A DNA stretch of 64,000 nt from Actinomyces sp. HMSC035G02 (GCA_001838165.1 KV835868.1:8156-72155), one strand, 5' to 3'. Positions 50,038 to 59,462 are shown, numbered from the stretch's first letter. Notes: generated from the letters alone by a model not told the origin. Translations and numbers: made by a program.

Positions 50038-50610
50038 CTGGCCGGTGTGCCCATCTTCTAGGGGACGAAAGGCACCGTCGGCCTCGGCCTCAGCCTCCGC
50101 CTCGTTCGACGAGGCGTTGGCCGCGTCCGCGGCGATCTCCGCACGCAGGTCCTCCAGCATGTCGCGCAGCTCGGAGCGCACGAAGTCGCGCGTGGCGACG
50201 TCCTGAAGCGCCAGGCGCAGGCCGGCGATCTCGCGGGCGAGGTACTCGGTGTCGGCGAGGTTACGCTCCGCGCGAAGGCGGTCCTGCTCGGCAACGACGC
50301 GGTCGCGGGCGTCCTGGCGGTTCTGCGCGAGCATAATCAGCGGGGCCGAATACGAGGCCTGGGTTGAGAACGCGAGGTTCAGGAGGATGAAGGGGTAGGG
50401 GTCCCAGGCGGCTTTCTCGCTGATGCCGGCGAGCATCAGGTTTGCGCCGATCCACGCGATGACGAAGATCGTCATGTAGAGGACGAACTTGGGGGAGCCC
50501 ATGAAGCGGGCGGTGGCCTCGGCGAAGCGGCCGAAGCCGTCGCCGCTGCCCGACGAGCGGCGGAAGAACCACTGACGCTTGTCGATCGGGTTGTCCAGGC
50601 GATCAGCCAT
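50035..50610 (-). CDS. DUF1003 membrane protein
   Basis: A 191-residue protein with two transmembrane helices (about residues 37-56 and 70-90) joined by a short loop, a conserved FILLNLAFSTQASYSAPLIM segment and a long C-terminal coiled coil (DRVVAEQDRLRAERNLADTE). The function of DUF1003 is unknown; its constant linkage to the MgtE-like cytoplasmic protein suggests a membrane partner in magnesium or cation homeostasis. It overlaps that gene by 8 bp and is co-transcribed with it. Confidence 0.88.
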   Translation of the reverse strand: MADRLDNPIDKRQWFFRRSSGSGDGFGRFAEATARFMGSPKFVLYMTIFVIAWIGANLMLAGISEKAAWDPYPFILLNLAFSTQASYSAPLIMLAQNRQDARDRVVAEQDRLRAERNLADTEYLAREIAGLRLALQDVATRDFVRSELRDMLEDLRAEIAADAANASSNEAEAEAEADGAFRPLEDGHTGQ

Positions 50611-51907
50611 CGATGCTCCTTGCCATCATGCGGTCGGTCACGTCGTCGTCGAAGTCTCGCCAGTCCTCGGGCAGAAGCTCGTCGAGGACGTCATCGACCG
50701 AGACGGCGCCGTGCAGGTGGCCGTCCTCGTCGACGACGGGCAGGACCGTCAGGTTGTAGGTCGCGAGCAGACGCGTCACGGTCGCGATGTGCGCGTTGGG
50801 GTCCACGGACTCGATGTCGCGGTCCAGGATCGTGCCGAGCAGCGTCTGCGGGGGCTCGCGCAGCGCGCGCTGGATGTGGACCATGCCCAGGTACTGGCCG
50901 GTTGGGGTCTCCTGGGGAGGGCGTGCGATGAAGGCGACGGTCGCGATCGAGGCCGGGATGTCCTCGCGTCGTACGGCCGCGAGCATCTGCGCGACGGTTG
51001 CGTTGGGGCCGAAAATGACGGGCTCGGTGGTCATGAGCGAACCCGCCGTCGACTCGTCGTAGGTCATGAGTCGACGCACGTCCTCGGCCTCTTCGGGCTC
51101 CATGAGGGCCAGCAGGGACTGGGCCTGCGCGTCGGGCAGCTCGGCGACGAGGTCAGCCGCGTCGTCGGGCTGCATGACGTCCAGGACGTCGGCGGCTCGG
51201 GCAGCTTCCAGCGCGGAGACGATCGCGATACGGTCGTCGTTACCCAGCTCCTCGAGCACGTCGGCGAGGCGCGCATCCGTCAGCTGCATGGCGACCGCCA
51301 TCTTGCGGTCCTGGGGCAGCGTGTGCATGAAGTCCGCCAGGTCCGCGGGGCGCATGTCCTCCGTGTACTGCACGAGCGCGGTCGCCGCCTGGTTGGAGTC
51401 GGTCTTGAGCAGGCCGGAGACCTCGGACACGTCCACGGTGAGGGTCTCGCCGCTGCGCGTGAAACCGAGGGAGGAAGTGCGCACGCGCTGGACGTGCAGG
51501 GTGGAGATCACCCAGTCCTTGGGGCGGCGCTGGCGCATCGCGACGTCGAGGATACGCACCTGCCCCGAGCCGTCGTTCATCGTGACGACGCGGTCGAAGA
51601 GCTCGGAGAGCACGAGCGTCTCGATGGGGCGCTGCGTGAACGAACGGATGTTGAGAAGGCCCGTCGTGATGACAGAACCGGACTCGATCGCGGTCACGCG
51701 AGTGAGCGGCAGGAAGACACGCTTACGCGGGCCGACCTCGACGACGAAGCCGATGACGTTGGCTTCGGATTTCAGCCGAAAGATGACAACGACATCGTGA
51801 ATCTTGCCGACCTGGTCGCCCAAAGGGTCGAAAACACTAGTGCCAGCGAGCTTTCCGATGTAAACGCGGCGGCCCTTGGTGCCTAGCTCAATAGATGCAA
51901 TGCTCAC
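50603..51907 (-). CDS. MgtE N-domain/CBS protein without channel
   Basis: A 434-residue soluble protein. A PRC-barrel-like N-terminus (KLAGTSVFDPLGDQVGKIHD, about residues 19-75) precedes the MgtE_N helical superdomain (ALVQYTEDMRPADLADFM and MQPDDAADLVAELP) and a CBS pair (about 290-410, ending VVDEDGHLHGAVSVDDVLDE). These are the magnesium-sensing parts of MgtE, but no membrane helices follow, so it cannot be a channel itself. It may regulate the DUF1003 partner or another transporter. GTG start, with TAAGAT six nucleotides upstream. Confidence 0.9.
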   Translation of the reverse strand: MSIASIELGTKGRRVYIGKLAGTSVFDPLGDQVGKIHDVVVIFRLKSEANVIGFVVEVGPRKRVFLPLTRVTAIESGSVITTGLLNIRSFTQRPIETLVLSELFDRVVTMNDGSGQVRILDVAMRQRRPKDWVISTLHVQRVRTSSLGFTRSGETLTVDVSEVSGLLKTDSNQAATALVQYTEDMRPADLADFMHTLPQDRKMAVAMQLTDARLADVLEELGNDDRIAIVSALEAARAADVLDVMQPDDAADLVAELPDAQAQSLLALMEPEEAEDVRRLMTYDESTAGSLMTTEPVIFGPNATVAQMLAAVRREDIPASIATVAFIARPPQETPTGQYLGMVHIQRALREPPQTLLGTILDRDIESVDPNAHIATVTRLLATYNLTVLPVVDEDGHLHGAVSVDDVLDELLPEDWRDFDDDVTDRMMARSIDG

Positions 51908-51913
51908 CCTTAC

Positions 51914-51919
51914 ATCTTA
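51914..51919 (-). promoter_or_regulatory. -10 element of a leaderless transcript
   Basis: TAAGAT on the minus strand, six nucleotides before GTG 51907. Confidence 0.5.
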
Positions 51920-52008
51920 GGCTGGTGACCACACATGCGTACTGATGAGCCGGTCGCCGCATGAACAATGCGTTCCATGCCACCGTGGCCGGGGACGAAG
52001 GAGAAGAA

Positions 52009-52749
52009 ATGGCTGTCGTGATGGACCCGCAGATGCCCACGGGCACCGAGGTCGCCTCGTACGAGACCTACGCGCAGGCCCGCGCCGGTGTCGACTTCCT
52101 GTCGGATGCCGGCTTCGATGTTTCCGCGATCACGATTGTCGGCTCCGACCTGCACCTCGTCGAGCGCGTCAAAGGACGCCTGACGATTGCCCGCGCGTCC
52201 CTCTCGGGTGCCTCCAGCGGCGGCCTGTGGGGAGCCCTGGGCGGCATGCTCATGTCCGCTGGCCAGAGCGCGGGCGGAACGGGTTCGTGGGTCGCTGGCG
52301 GCATCATCGTCGGTGCCCTGATCGGCATGGCTCTGTCAGCCCTGTCCTTCATCATTCGCGGACGCAGCCGCGACCTCGTGTCCTCTCAGCAGGTTGTTGC
52401 GGAGCGCTACGCGGTCCTGGCCTCGGCCGACATCGACCGCGCCTATCAGATCCTGCAGCGCACCCCCGGTAACCGCGCGCGCGTCATCCGCCCGCGTACG
52501 GAGCAGGCGCGCCCGAAGAAGGATTCTGTCGGCTTCTTCCCCGACGGCCGCCCGCGCTTCGGTGCGGCGACCAAGGACGGGGAGGTGCCCGGCGGGCGTG
52601 AGACGCCCGAGGCCATGTCTGCCCAGACCCCCACGCCCACGAGCACGCCCGAGGCTGCCTCGCCCGCAACGAACAACCCCGATAGCGCGCCCACCGCGCA
52701 TGAGGAAGCCCCGGCCTCGTCCCCCGAAAAGGACCAGACCGAGGCGTAA
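52009..52749 (+). CDS. General stress protein (YflT/GSP17M-like)
   Basis: A 246-residue protein. Residues about 10-60 (EVASYETYAQARAGVDFLSD then FDVSAITIVGSDL) match the GSP17M/YflT N-terminal domain. Two glycine-rich hydrophobic segments follow (about 73-90 and 97-120), and the last 90 residues are Pro/Ala/Thr-rich and disordered. The role of this family is not known beyond stress association. GAAGGAG lies five bases before ATG 52009; an ATG at 51961 has none. Confidence 0.82.
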   Translation: MAVVMDPQMPTGTEVASYETYAQARAGVDFLSDAGFDVSAITIVGSDLHLVERVKGRLTIARASLSGASSGGLWGALGGMLMSAGQSAGGTGSWVAGGIIVGALIGMALSALSFIIRGRSRDLVSSQQVVAERYAVLASADIDRAYQILQRTPGNRARVIRPRTEQARPKKDSVGFFPDGRPRFGAATKDGEVPGGRETPEAMSAQTPTPTSTPEAASPATNNPDSAPTAHEEAPASSPEKDQTEA

Positions 52750-52769
52750 CCTCAGCGTCTGCGCGCGGC

Positions 52770-54278
52770 TTAGCGCGACTGAACGCGCGCGATCCACTCC
52801 TCGACGTCGGCGATCGTGCGCGGGATGTCCTCGGAGATGCGCGTGACCGTGCCGTCGGCGTTCACGACGACGTCGTCTTCGATGCGCACGCCGATGCCCC
52901 GGTACTCCTCGGGGATCAGCAGGTCGTCGGCGCGGAAGTACAGGCCCGGCTCGATCGTGAAGACCATGCCCGGCTCGAGCAGCGCGCCCTGGTAGAGCTC
53001 CGCGCGCGCCTTCGCACAGTCGTGCACGTCCAGGCCCAGGTGGTGGCTGGTGCCGTGCGGCATCCAGCGACGGTGCTGCTGGCCCTCGGGGGACAGCGAC
53101 TCTTCGGGGGTGACGGGCAGGATGCCCCACTCATACAGGCGGGCGGCGATGACTTTCATGGCGGCGTCGTGCACGTCCTTGAAGCGGCAGCCCGGCTCAT
53201 TGGCGCGGGCCAGGGCAGCCTCGCAGGCGTCGAGGACAGCCTGGTAGACGCGGGCCTGGACCTCGGTGAAACGACCGTTGACGGGCAGCGTACGCGTGAT
53301 GTCGGCGGTGTAGAGGGAGTCGACCTCGACGCCGGCGTCGACGAGCACCAGGTCGCCCTCACGCACCTCGCCGTCGTTGTCGATCCAGTGCAGGGTGTTC
53401 GCGTGGTTGCCCGAGGCCGCGATGGTCTCGTATCCCTCGCCGTTGCCCTCTTCTCGGGCGACCGCTCGGAATGCGCCCTCGATGACGCGCTCGCCGCGGC
53501 GGTGACCCACGGCGCGGGGCAGGACGCGGATGATGTCCTCGAAGCCGGCCTTGGTGACCTCGACCGCGCGGATCATCTCGTCGAGCTCGAAGGCATCCTT
53601 GGTCAGGCGGATCTCCGAGAGATGTTCTTCGAGGGCCTCGTCCTCCTTGCGCGCATCCTCTCCCGCGGGCAGCGAAGCCTGCGTGCGCACCTCGTTGACC
53701 ATCGCCTCGACGTTCGCGTCGACGCCGCGCACGATACGCAGCTGCACGGTCCCGGCGTCCTTTGCCAGCACGTCGCGCAGCGTGTCGATGTGTCGGGTCT
53801 CCAGGCCGGTCTGCGCGCTCAGCTCCTCGAGCGAGGGGCGCGCGCCCACCCAAAATTCGCCGTAGCGGGCGTCCGCGTAAAACTCCTTGGAGGAACGCGA
53901 GGCGCGGGGCTTGAAGAAGAGCAGGGGAGTGTGGGTGCCGTCCTCGTTCGGCTCGAGCACCAGGACGGTGTCCGGCTCCTTCTCGCCGCCCAGGCCCGAC
54001 AGGTGCGCGAAAGCGGAGTGCGCGCGGAAACGGTAGTCGCAGTCGTTGGAGCGGACCTTGTAGGGGCCTGCGGGCACGACGAGGCGCTCACCCGGGAAGG
54101 GGGCACCAGCCTTGAGGGTGCGGTCGTTCAGGAAGTCGGCGACGCGCTCGCGCTCGGGCAGTTCGGAGGGGCGAGGCCCCCAACCGGAGCCGATGAAATC
54201 GCGGAAGGCGGAGGACTGGGGCTGACGGGAGCGGGTTTCGCCGCGATCGGCCATGGACTGGGAGGCTTCTTCACTCAT
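52770..54278 (-). CDS. pepP: Xaa-Pro aminopeptidase (M24B)
   Basis: A 502-residue aminopeptidase P. The N-terminal creatinase-like domain (about 30-200) is followed by the pita-bread fold with metal ligands in VDAGVEVDSLYTADITRT, HGTSHHLGLDVHD, FTIEPGLYF and IRIEDDVVV. It removes N-terminal residues linked to proline. ATG 54278 is preferred: TAGAAT lies seven bases upstream, which puts transcription start next to it; a GTG two codons earlier would fall inside that spacer. Confidence 0.93.
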   Translation of the reverse strand: MSEEASQSMADRGETRSRQPQSSAFRDFIGSGWGPRPSELPERERVADFLNDRTLKAGAPFPGERLVVPAGPYKVRSNDCDYRFRAHSAFAHLSGLGGEKEPDTVLVLEPNEDGTHTPLLFFKPRASRSSKEFYADARYGEFWVGARPSLEELSAQTGLETRHIDTLRDVLAKDAGTVQLRIVRGVDANVEAMVNEVRTQASLPAGEDARKEDEALEEHLSEIRLTKDAFELDEMIRAVEVTKAGFEDIIRVLPRAVGHRRGERVIEGAFRAVAREEGNGEGYETIAASGNHANTLHWIDNDGEVREGDLVLVDAGVEVDSLYTADITRTLPVNGRFTEVQARVYQAVLDACEAALARANEPGCRFKDVHDAAMKVIAARLYEWGILPVTPEESLSPEGQQHRRWMPHGTSHHLGLDVHDCAKARAELYQGALLEPGMVFTIEPGLYFRADDLLIPEEYRGIGVRIEDDVVVNADGTVTRISEDIPRTIADVEEWIARVQSR

Positions 54279-54285
54279 GGTCACT

Positions 54286-54291
54286 ATTCTA
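54286..54291 (-). promoter_or_regulatory. -10 element of a short-leader pepP transcript
   Basis: TAGAAT on the minus strand, seven nucleotides before ATG 54278. Confidence 0.5.
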
Positions 54292-54332
54292 CGGCCGGTT
54301 GGTCCTCCTCGGCTTCCGGATGGTCATGACAA

Positions 54333-54385
54333 ACCCCGGCCTCGTGTCCCTGTGGCGCGCGCTGCGCCGGGAACGAGGCCGGGGT
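54333..54385 (-). terminator. Terminator after the asparaginase gene
   Basis: ACCCCGGCCTCGT (54333-54345) pairs with ACGAGGCCGGGGT (54373-54385): a 13-bp full copy of the recurrent stem with a long loop. Confidence 0.75.
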
Positions 54386-54404
54386 CGTGTCGGGTGGAAG
54401 AGGC

Positions 54405-55403
54405 TCAGTCCTGGAGGGTGAGCTCTCCCGCGATGGACAGGTCCATCCACCGCTTGAAGTCCGCGCCGCGCTTGCCCTGCGAGAGCAGGAAGACGGTCTT
54501 GGCGTAGAGGGCCTCGAGGGTCATGTCATGCGCGCCGATCGCGCCCAGCTGTGCGAGGGCGTTGCCGGCCTCGTAGTGGCCGAGCATGACCTCGGACTGG
54601 TAGCACTGGGAGGCGACGATGATCGGCACCTCGGCCTGCGCGAGCTCGGCCAGGACGTCCACGAGCCCCGGCTCGGAGGCCGGGATGTTGCCTACGCCGA
54701 AGGTGCGCAGAATGACCGCGTCCGGGTGGGGCGTCGTCATGGCGCGCAGCCGCGCGGCGCTCATGCCGGGCACCACGTCGATGACGGCGACATCCTGGCG
54801 CTTGTACGGGCTGGGATCCTGCCAGCCGGTGCCCACGCTCGGTGTGCCGTACCAGCGCCACGGGGCGCCCGTGCGAGCCATGGGGGACACAGAGGGCGAC
54901 TCGAAGCCGCGGAACGCCCACGACGAGGTCTTGGTGGCGCGGTTGCCGGCCAGGAGCTTGTGCCCGAAGAACAGCATGACTCCGCGGGCGTGGCGCGAAA
55001 TTGCCGCGCGCAGCGCACCCGTGACGTTCGCCGACGCGTCCGAGCCGACGACGCCGAGCGGGTACTGGGACCCGGTCAGGACGACCGGCTTGCCCATGCT
55101 CGCCAGCGCGTAGGACAGGGCCGCGGCCGAGTAGGCCATCGTGTCCGTGCCGTGCAGGACTAAGAAGGCGTCGGCCTCGTCCGCGTGCGCGTTGATGTCG
55201 TCGATGATGGCCTGCCAGTCCTCGGGGGTAGCCTCCGAGGAGTCGATGAGCGGGTCCAGCGTCGACATCGTGATGTTCGAGGCCAGCTCGATGCCCTCGA
55301 GCTGGGAGCCGAACCAACCCTGCAGGTCAGCGCCGGGACGCAGACCCTCGGGGGAGTCGACCATGCCGATGGTGCCACCGGCATACGTGACGTGAAGACG
55401 CAC
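54405..55403 (-). CDS. ansA: L-asparaginase
   Basis: A 332-residue asparaginase of the type I (cytoplasmic) form. The first catalytic Thr is in YAGGTIGMVDS and the second catalytic block is VLHGTDTMAYSAAALSYAL; there is no signal peptide. It converts L-asparagine to aspartate and ammonia. AAAGGAC precedes the GTG. It lies 13 bp after an amino acid permease gene on the same strand, so uptake and breakdown are likely co-expressed. Confidence 0.93.
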   Translation of the reverse strand: MRLHVTYAGGTIGMVDSPEGLRPGADLQGWFGSQLEGIELASNITMSTLDPLIDSSEATPEDWQAIIDDINAHADEADAFLVLHGTDTMAYSAAALSYALASMGKPVVLTGSQYPLGVVGSDASANVTGALRAAISRHARGVMLFFGHKLLAGNRATKTSSWAFRGFESPSVSPMARTGAPWRWYGTPSVGTGWQDPSPYKRQDVAVIDVVPGMSAARLRAMTTPHPDAVILRTFGVGNIPASEPGLVDVLAELAQAEVPIIVASQCYQSEVMLGHYEAGNALAQLGAIGAHDMTLEALYAKTVFLLSQGKRGADFKRWMDLSIAGELTLQD

Positions 55404-55416
55404 TGTTCGTCCTTTC

Positions 55417-56874
55417 TCAGTCGCCCGCCACCAGGGTTTCCTCGCCCTGCAGCGAGGCGGCGGCCTCGTCGGTCAGGTTGCCGACGCGCCCGCGCACGTA
55501 GTACCAGCCGGCGACCATGAGGACGACGACCACGCCGAAGAGGGCCAGGGTCCAACGACCAGACTCGGAGGTCACGTTAGAGCCAACGACGACCGCGAAG
55601 AAGAGCAGCGCCAGGTAGTTGGTGTAGGGGGCGCCGGGCATGCGGAACTCGGGGCGCTGCTCCTCGCCGCGCTTGACCTTGCGCAGGAACGCCAGGTGCG
55701 AGATGAGGATCATCGCCCAGGTGCCGGCGATGCCGATGCCCGCCAGGTCCATGACGATGTTGAAGGCGTTCTCCGGGACGAAGGCGTTGAGCAGGACGCC
55801 GAGCAGACCCAGCGACGCGGTGATGATGATGCCGCCGTAGGGGACGTGGTTCTTGTTGAGGCGAGCCGCGTAGCGCGGTCCCTCGCCAACGAGCGCCATC
55901 GAGCGCAGCGTGCGGCCGGTCGCGTACAGGCCGGCGTTGAGCGAGGACAGGGCGGCGGTCAGGACGACGACCTGGATGATGTCGCCCGCGTGAGGCACGC
56001 CGAGGCCGGAGAAGAACGTCGTGAAGGGAGACTCGTTCGACGAGTAGGCGTTGTAGGGCAGCGCCAGGGCAAAGAGGACGACGGAGCCAACGTAGAAGAA
56101 GAAAATGCGGATGACCATCGAGTTGATGGCCTTGGGCAGGATCTTGGCAGCATCCTTGGCTTCGCCGGCCGCGACGCCCACCATCTCGGTGCCGCCGAAG
56201 GCGAAGACGACGCCCAGCGTCAGGGCAAAGACGGGGGCCAGGCCCTCGGGGAACCAGCCGCCGGACTCGGAGATGTTGTGGATGCCCGCGCTGTAATCGC
56301 CGACGGGCGCTTGCGTGATGATCGCCCAGATCGCGACGCCCATGAAAATGAGGATCGTCGCGACCTTAATCATCGCGAACCAGAACTCAGCCTCGCCGAA
56401 GGCCTTGACGCTCATCATATTCAGGACGAACACGAGGCCCAGCGCGATGAGGGCGATAACCCACTGGGGGACCACCTTGAACATGTTCCAGTAGTGCATG
56501 TAGAGCGCCACGGCGGTGATGTCGGCCATGACGGTGACCGCCCAGTCCAGGAAGAAGAACCAGCCGGTGATGAACGCGCCCTTTTCGCCGAGGAACTCGC
56601 GGGCGTAGGACACGAACGCGCCCGAGGAGGGGCGGCGCACCGCCAGCTCGCCGAGGGCGCGGACCATCAGGAACGCGAAGATGCCGCACACCGCGTAGGC
56701 GAAAGCCAGAGCGGGGCCGCCCTGGGCCAGACGGCCGCCCGCGCCCAGGAATAGGCCGGTGCCGATCGAACCTCCGATGGCGATCATCTGGATGTGTCGG
56801 TTTTTCAGAGCCTTGTTGTACCCGGCGTCTCCCGCGTCAGTCGCGGTGGACACCTGGGTCTGATCCTTGTCAGA
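55417..56874 (-). CDS. APC family amino acid permease
   Basis: A 485-residue transporter with twelve predicted helices. The first helix contains MIAIGGSIGTGLFLGAG, the substrate-binding signature of the AAT/APC group (GabP, AnsP, ProY). The start is GTG 56874, where GGAG precedes at good spacing; an ATG at 56910 would add twelve residues. Linkage to asparaginase suggests asparagine or a related amino acid as substrate, taken up with protons. Confidence 0.88.
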   Translation of the reverse strand, partial: SDKDQTQVSTATDAGDAGYNKALKNRHIQMIAIGGSIGTGLFLGAGGRLAQGGPALAFAYAVCGIFAFLMVRALGELAVRRPSSGAFVSYAREFLGEKGAFITGWFFFLDWAVTVMADITAVALYMHYWNMFKVVPQWVIALIALGLVFVLNMMSVKAFGEAEFWFAMIKVATILIFMGVAIWAIITQAPVGDYSAGIHNISESGGWFPEGLAPVFALTLGVVFAFGGTEMVGVAAGEAKDAAKILPKAINSMVIRIFFFYVGSVVLFALALPYNAYSSNESPFTTFFSGLGVPHAGDIIQVVVLTAALSSLNAGLYATGRTLRSMALVGEGPRYAARLNKNHVPYGGIIITASLGLLGVLLNAFVPENAFNIVMDLAGIGIAGTWAMILISHLAFLRKVKRGEEQRPEFRMPGAPYTNYLALLFFAVVVGSNVTSESGRWTLALFGVVVVLMVAGWYYVRGRVGNLTDEAAASLQGEETLVAGD

Positions 56875-57106
56875 CACGCGTGTACTCCAATCGGTGTTGA
56901 GGGAGGCCAAATGGCCGTGTGAAGCCAGTTTCCTACAGCGGGCAGCCCGCCGCTGCAGGTGGGAGGTTTGTCAGAAAGGATGGTGTCGAGGCGGGAGAAC
57001 GTGCAGACAACAAGGTCAAAATCAAGCAAATACGGGCTCTATGGTGAGACGCGTGGCGCTCGCGGGTGGTGTTCGCCCGCGCGGTTGTGTGATCGGATTA
57101 ATGGGG

Positions 57107-57112
57107 TAGTCT
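57107..57112 (+). promoter_or_regulatory. -10 element upstream of the PHP gene
   Basis: TAGTCT, three nucleotides before ATG 57116 and six before GTG 57119. By the geometry seen at other genes here, GTG 57119 would be the leaderless start. Confidence 0.5.
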
Positions 57113-57115
57113 CAA

Positions 57116-57964
57116 ATGGTGAAGCGAATTGACCCCCACACGCATAGCGCGTATTCAGACGGCACAGATACGCCCGCGCAGCTCCTGGCTATCGCCGCTG
57201 GGGCCGGGCTGGACGCCATCGCGCTGACGGACCACGACACGACGGCCGGATGGGACGAGGCCGCGGCCGCTGTCGCAGACACCGGCGTGAGCCTCATCCG
57301 GGGCGCCGAGATGTCGTGCTCGTCCTCGGGGATCACCGTGCATCTCCTGGCGTACCTCTTCGACCCGGCCAGCCCCGGCCTCGTCGATAATTTCCGACGC
57401 ACGCGCGAGGATCGCGAGACGCGTGCCGCGCGCATGGTCGAGAACCTGTCGGCCGACTACCCGATCGCGTGGGAGGACGTGCTCGCCTTCGCGCCCGAGG
57501 GCGGCCCCGTGGGGCGCCCGCACATCGCCGACGCGCTCGTCGCCGCCGGCGCCTTCCCCGACCGCAGCGCCGCCTTCGTTGCGGCCCTGCACCCGTCGGG
57601 TCCCTACTACGTGCACCACTGGGCGCCGGACCCGGTCGAGGCCGTGCGCTGCGTGCGCGAGGCCGGGGGAGTGCCGGTTCTCGCCCATCCCCGCGCTCGC
57701 AAGCGCCAGCGCCTGCTGCCCGAGGCCGTTATCGCCGACATGGCGGAGGCCGGCCTCTTCGGCATCGAGCGCGACCACCGGGACCACGCGCCCGAGGACC
57801 GGTTGGATGTCGAGCGCATGGCCCGCGAGTTGGGCCTGGCTATGTTCGGCTCCTCCGACTACCACGGGTTGGGCAAGCCGAACCGCATCGGCGAAAATAC
57901 GACGGACCCGCAGGTGATCGCCGAGGTCATCGCGCAGGGCACCATCGAGGTGATCGTGCCGTGA
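57116..57964 (+). CDS. PHP domain phosphoesterase
   Basis: A 282-residue PHP protein related to the polymerase-and-histidinol-phosphatase domain (Rv-type 'TrpH/YciV'). Metal ligands are in IDPHTHSAYSDGT, ALTDHDTTAG, IRGAEMS, VLAHPRARK and FGSSDYHG. Homologues release nucleoside monophosphates from 3',5'-bisphosphates or short RNAs (RNase AM). The start is ATG 57116 or GTG 57119. The stop overlaps the marC start by four bases (GTGA). Confidence 0.9.
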   Translation: MVKRIDPHTHSAYSDGTDTPAQLLAIAAGAGLDAIALTDHDTTAGWDEAAAAVADTGVSLIRGAEMSCSSSGITVHLLAYLFDPASPGLVDNFRRTREDRETRAARMVENLSADYPIAWEDVLAFAPEGGPVGRPHIADALVAAGAFPDRSAAFVAALHPSGPYYVHHWAPDPVEAVRCVREAGGVPVLAHPRARKRQRLLPEAVIADMAEAGLFGIERDHRDHAPEDRLDVERMARELGLAMFGSSDYHGLGKPNRIGENTTDPQVIAEVIAQGTIEVIVP

Positions 57965-58590
57965 GCCTCTTCGACGTCACGCTCTTTGCGACTGCCTTCG
58001 CGACGCTGACGGTCATCATGGACCCCATCGGGACCGTGCCCGTCTTCCTGGGCCTCACCGCCCGATACTCCCAGCCCAAGCAGCGGCGCGCCGCCATCCA
58101 GGCGACCTCCGTCTCCTTCGGCGTCATCCTGACCTTCGCGATCCTGGGCGGGCAGATCCTGCGCCTCCTCCACATCTCGATGGAGGCCCTCCAGCTCTCT
58201 GGCGGCGTCCTGCTCTTCCTGGTCGCCATGGAGCTCCTCATGGGCACGGATTCGTCCTCTCCCGACACGGGGGACGAGGGCGTGAACGTCGCGCTCGTCC
58301 CGCTGGGGACGCCGCTGCTCGCCGGCCCCGGCTCGATCGTCGCCGTCATGGTGGCCGTCGGACAGGCCGGCACGAACGTGGGCTCGTGGATCGCTGTCAT
58401 CGTCGCGGTCGTCCTCGCGCACATCGTTATGTGGCTGACCATGCGCTTCTCGCTGATGCTCTCCAGGGCGCTTGGCCCCGGCGGCATCATGCTGCTGACA
58501 AAGATCTCCGGTCTGCTGCTGGCCGCCATTGCGACGCAGCTCATCATGGAGGGAATCTTCCAGTTCATTGCGACCGCCAAGCTGTCCTGA
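57961..58590 (+). CDS. MarC family membrane protein
   Basis: A 209-residue protein with six transmembrane helices. The N-terminal half has LTVIMDPIGTVPVFLGLT and the second half VPLGTPLLAGPGSI, an internal repeat typical of MarC. The function is unclear despite the name. GTG 57961 overlaps the PHP stop codon, so the two are coupled, as in other actinobacteria. Confidence 0.9.
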   Translation: MSLFDVTLFATAFATLTVIMDPIGTVPVFLGLTARYSQPKQRRAAIQATSVSFGVILTFAILGGQILRLLHISMEALQLSGGVLLFLVAMELLMGTDSSSPDTGDEGVNVALVPLGTPLLAGPGSIVAVMVAVGQAGTNVGSWIAVIVAVVLAHIVMWLTMRFSLMLSRALGPGGIMLLTKISGLLLAAIATQLIMEGIFQFIATAKLS

Positions 58591-58662
58591 CCTGGTTGTT
58601 CTCGCGCGCGGCGGAGCCGAACAAAGCCCCGTGATAAAGTGGAGTGCGACTCGCCGATGCGT

Positions 58663-58676
58663 GATTTTCGAAAATC
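58663..58676. promoter_or_regulatory. 14-bp perfect palindrome
   Basis: GATTTT-CG-AAAATC... read as GATTTTCGAAAATC, a perfect palindrome 115 bp before the LANTG protein gene. It has the size of an operator but no known regulator matches by eye. Confidence 0.4.
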
Positions 58677-58790
58677 TGTGCGTAATGGTCAGGAAGTGTT
58701 GTAGGGTGGGTGAGAACGCCGTGACGCGCACGGCCCGCACTGGTCAGGGTCACGCATTCATCCCTCACCACAATCGTTCCAGGAGAAACA

Positions 58791-59375
58791 ATGAAGAAGA
58801 CGACCTCGTCTCTGTTCGCCGCGACCGCGGCGCTCGGTCTGATCGCCGCCTCGGCCGGTGTTGCTTTCGCCGCCGAGCCCGTCACCGACCCCTCGACCTC
58901 GGCCACCGATGCCCCGGTCACTGCGGAGCCCTCGGCCCCGGCCGCTGACGCGCCCTCCACCGGCACCCCCGCCGATGAGACCCCGGCCCCCGAGCCCTCG
59001 ACCCCGGCCGGCGACAACACGGGCTCGGACGACAACACCGGCGCTGACGACAACAACACCGGTGGCGCCGCTGAGATGCCGCCCGCTTCCAATGATTCTT
59101 CGGCCCCCGCTGCCGATCAGGGTGGCGCTGGCGCCGTTTCCGGCCCCGTCGGCACCACCGGCGTGACCACCCGCGGCCAGATCTCCACCGGCAACGGCCC
59201 GGCCCCCGTCTCCGCTCGTGGCGGCATCCGCAACACGAACGCTCCGGCCGGCACCCCCGCCGCCTCGAACCCGACGCTCGCCAACACCGGCTCCGTCGCT
59301 TCGATCGCCGCTGGCGCTGGCGTTATCGCGCTGGCCGGTGGCGTGACCCTGGTGGTTGCTCGCAAGCGCCACTGA
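58791..59375 (+). CDS. LANTG-anchored Ala/Pro/Thr-rich surface protein
   Basis: A 194-residue exported protein: signal peptide 1-27 (ending VAFAA), a low-complexity region rich in Ala, Pro, Thr and Asp (about 30-155), and a C-terminal sorting signal LANTG followed by a hydrophobic helix and KRH. LAxTG motifs are used by class E sortases of high-GC Gram-positives, so it should be covalently linked to the wall. It has no folded domain I recognise and may be a stalk or spacer. AGGAGAAAC precedes the ATG. Confidence 0.85.
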   Translation: MKKTTSSLFAATAALGLIAASAGVAFAAEPVTDPSTSATDAPVTAEPSAPAADAPSTGTPADETPAPEPSTPAGDNTGSDDNTGADDNNTGGAAEMPPASNDSSAPAADQGGAGAVSGPVGTTGVTTRGQISTGNGPAPVSARGGIRNTNAPAGTPAASNPTLANTGSVASIAAGAGVIALAGGVTLVVARKRH

Positions 59376-59395
59376 GGCATCTTCGCCTGACAAAT

Positions 59396-59430
59396 AACGT
59401 GGGCCCGCTCGATTCGAGCGGGCCCACGTT
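59396..59430 (+). terminator. Rho-independent terminator after the LANTG gene
   Basis: A 17-bp perfect stem, AACGTGGGCCCGCTCGA (59396-59412) and TCGAGCGGGCCCACGTT (59414-59430), then TTG T. Confidence 0.88.
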
Positions 59431-59462
59431 TTGTCTAGTTTGCGCTGATAGTCCCTTATTTG

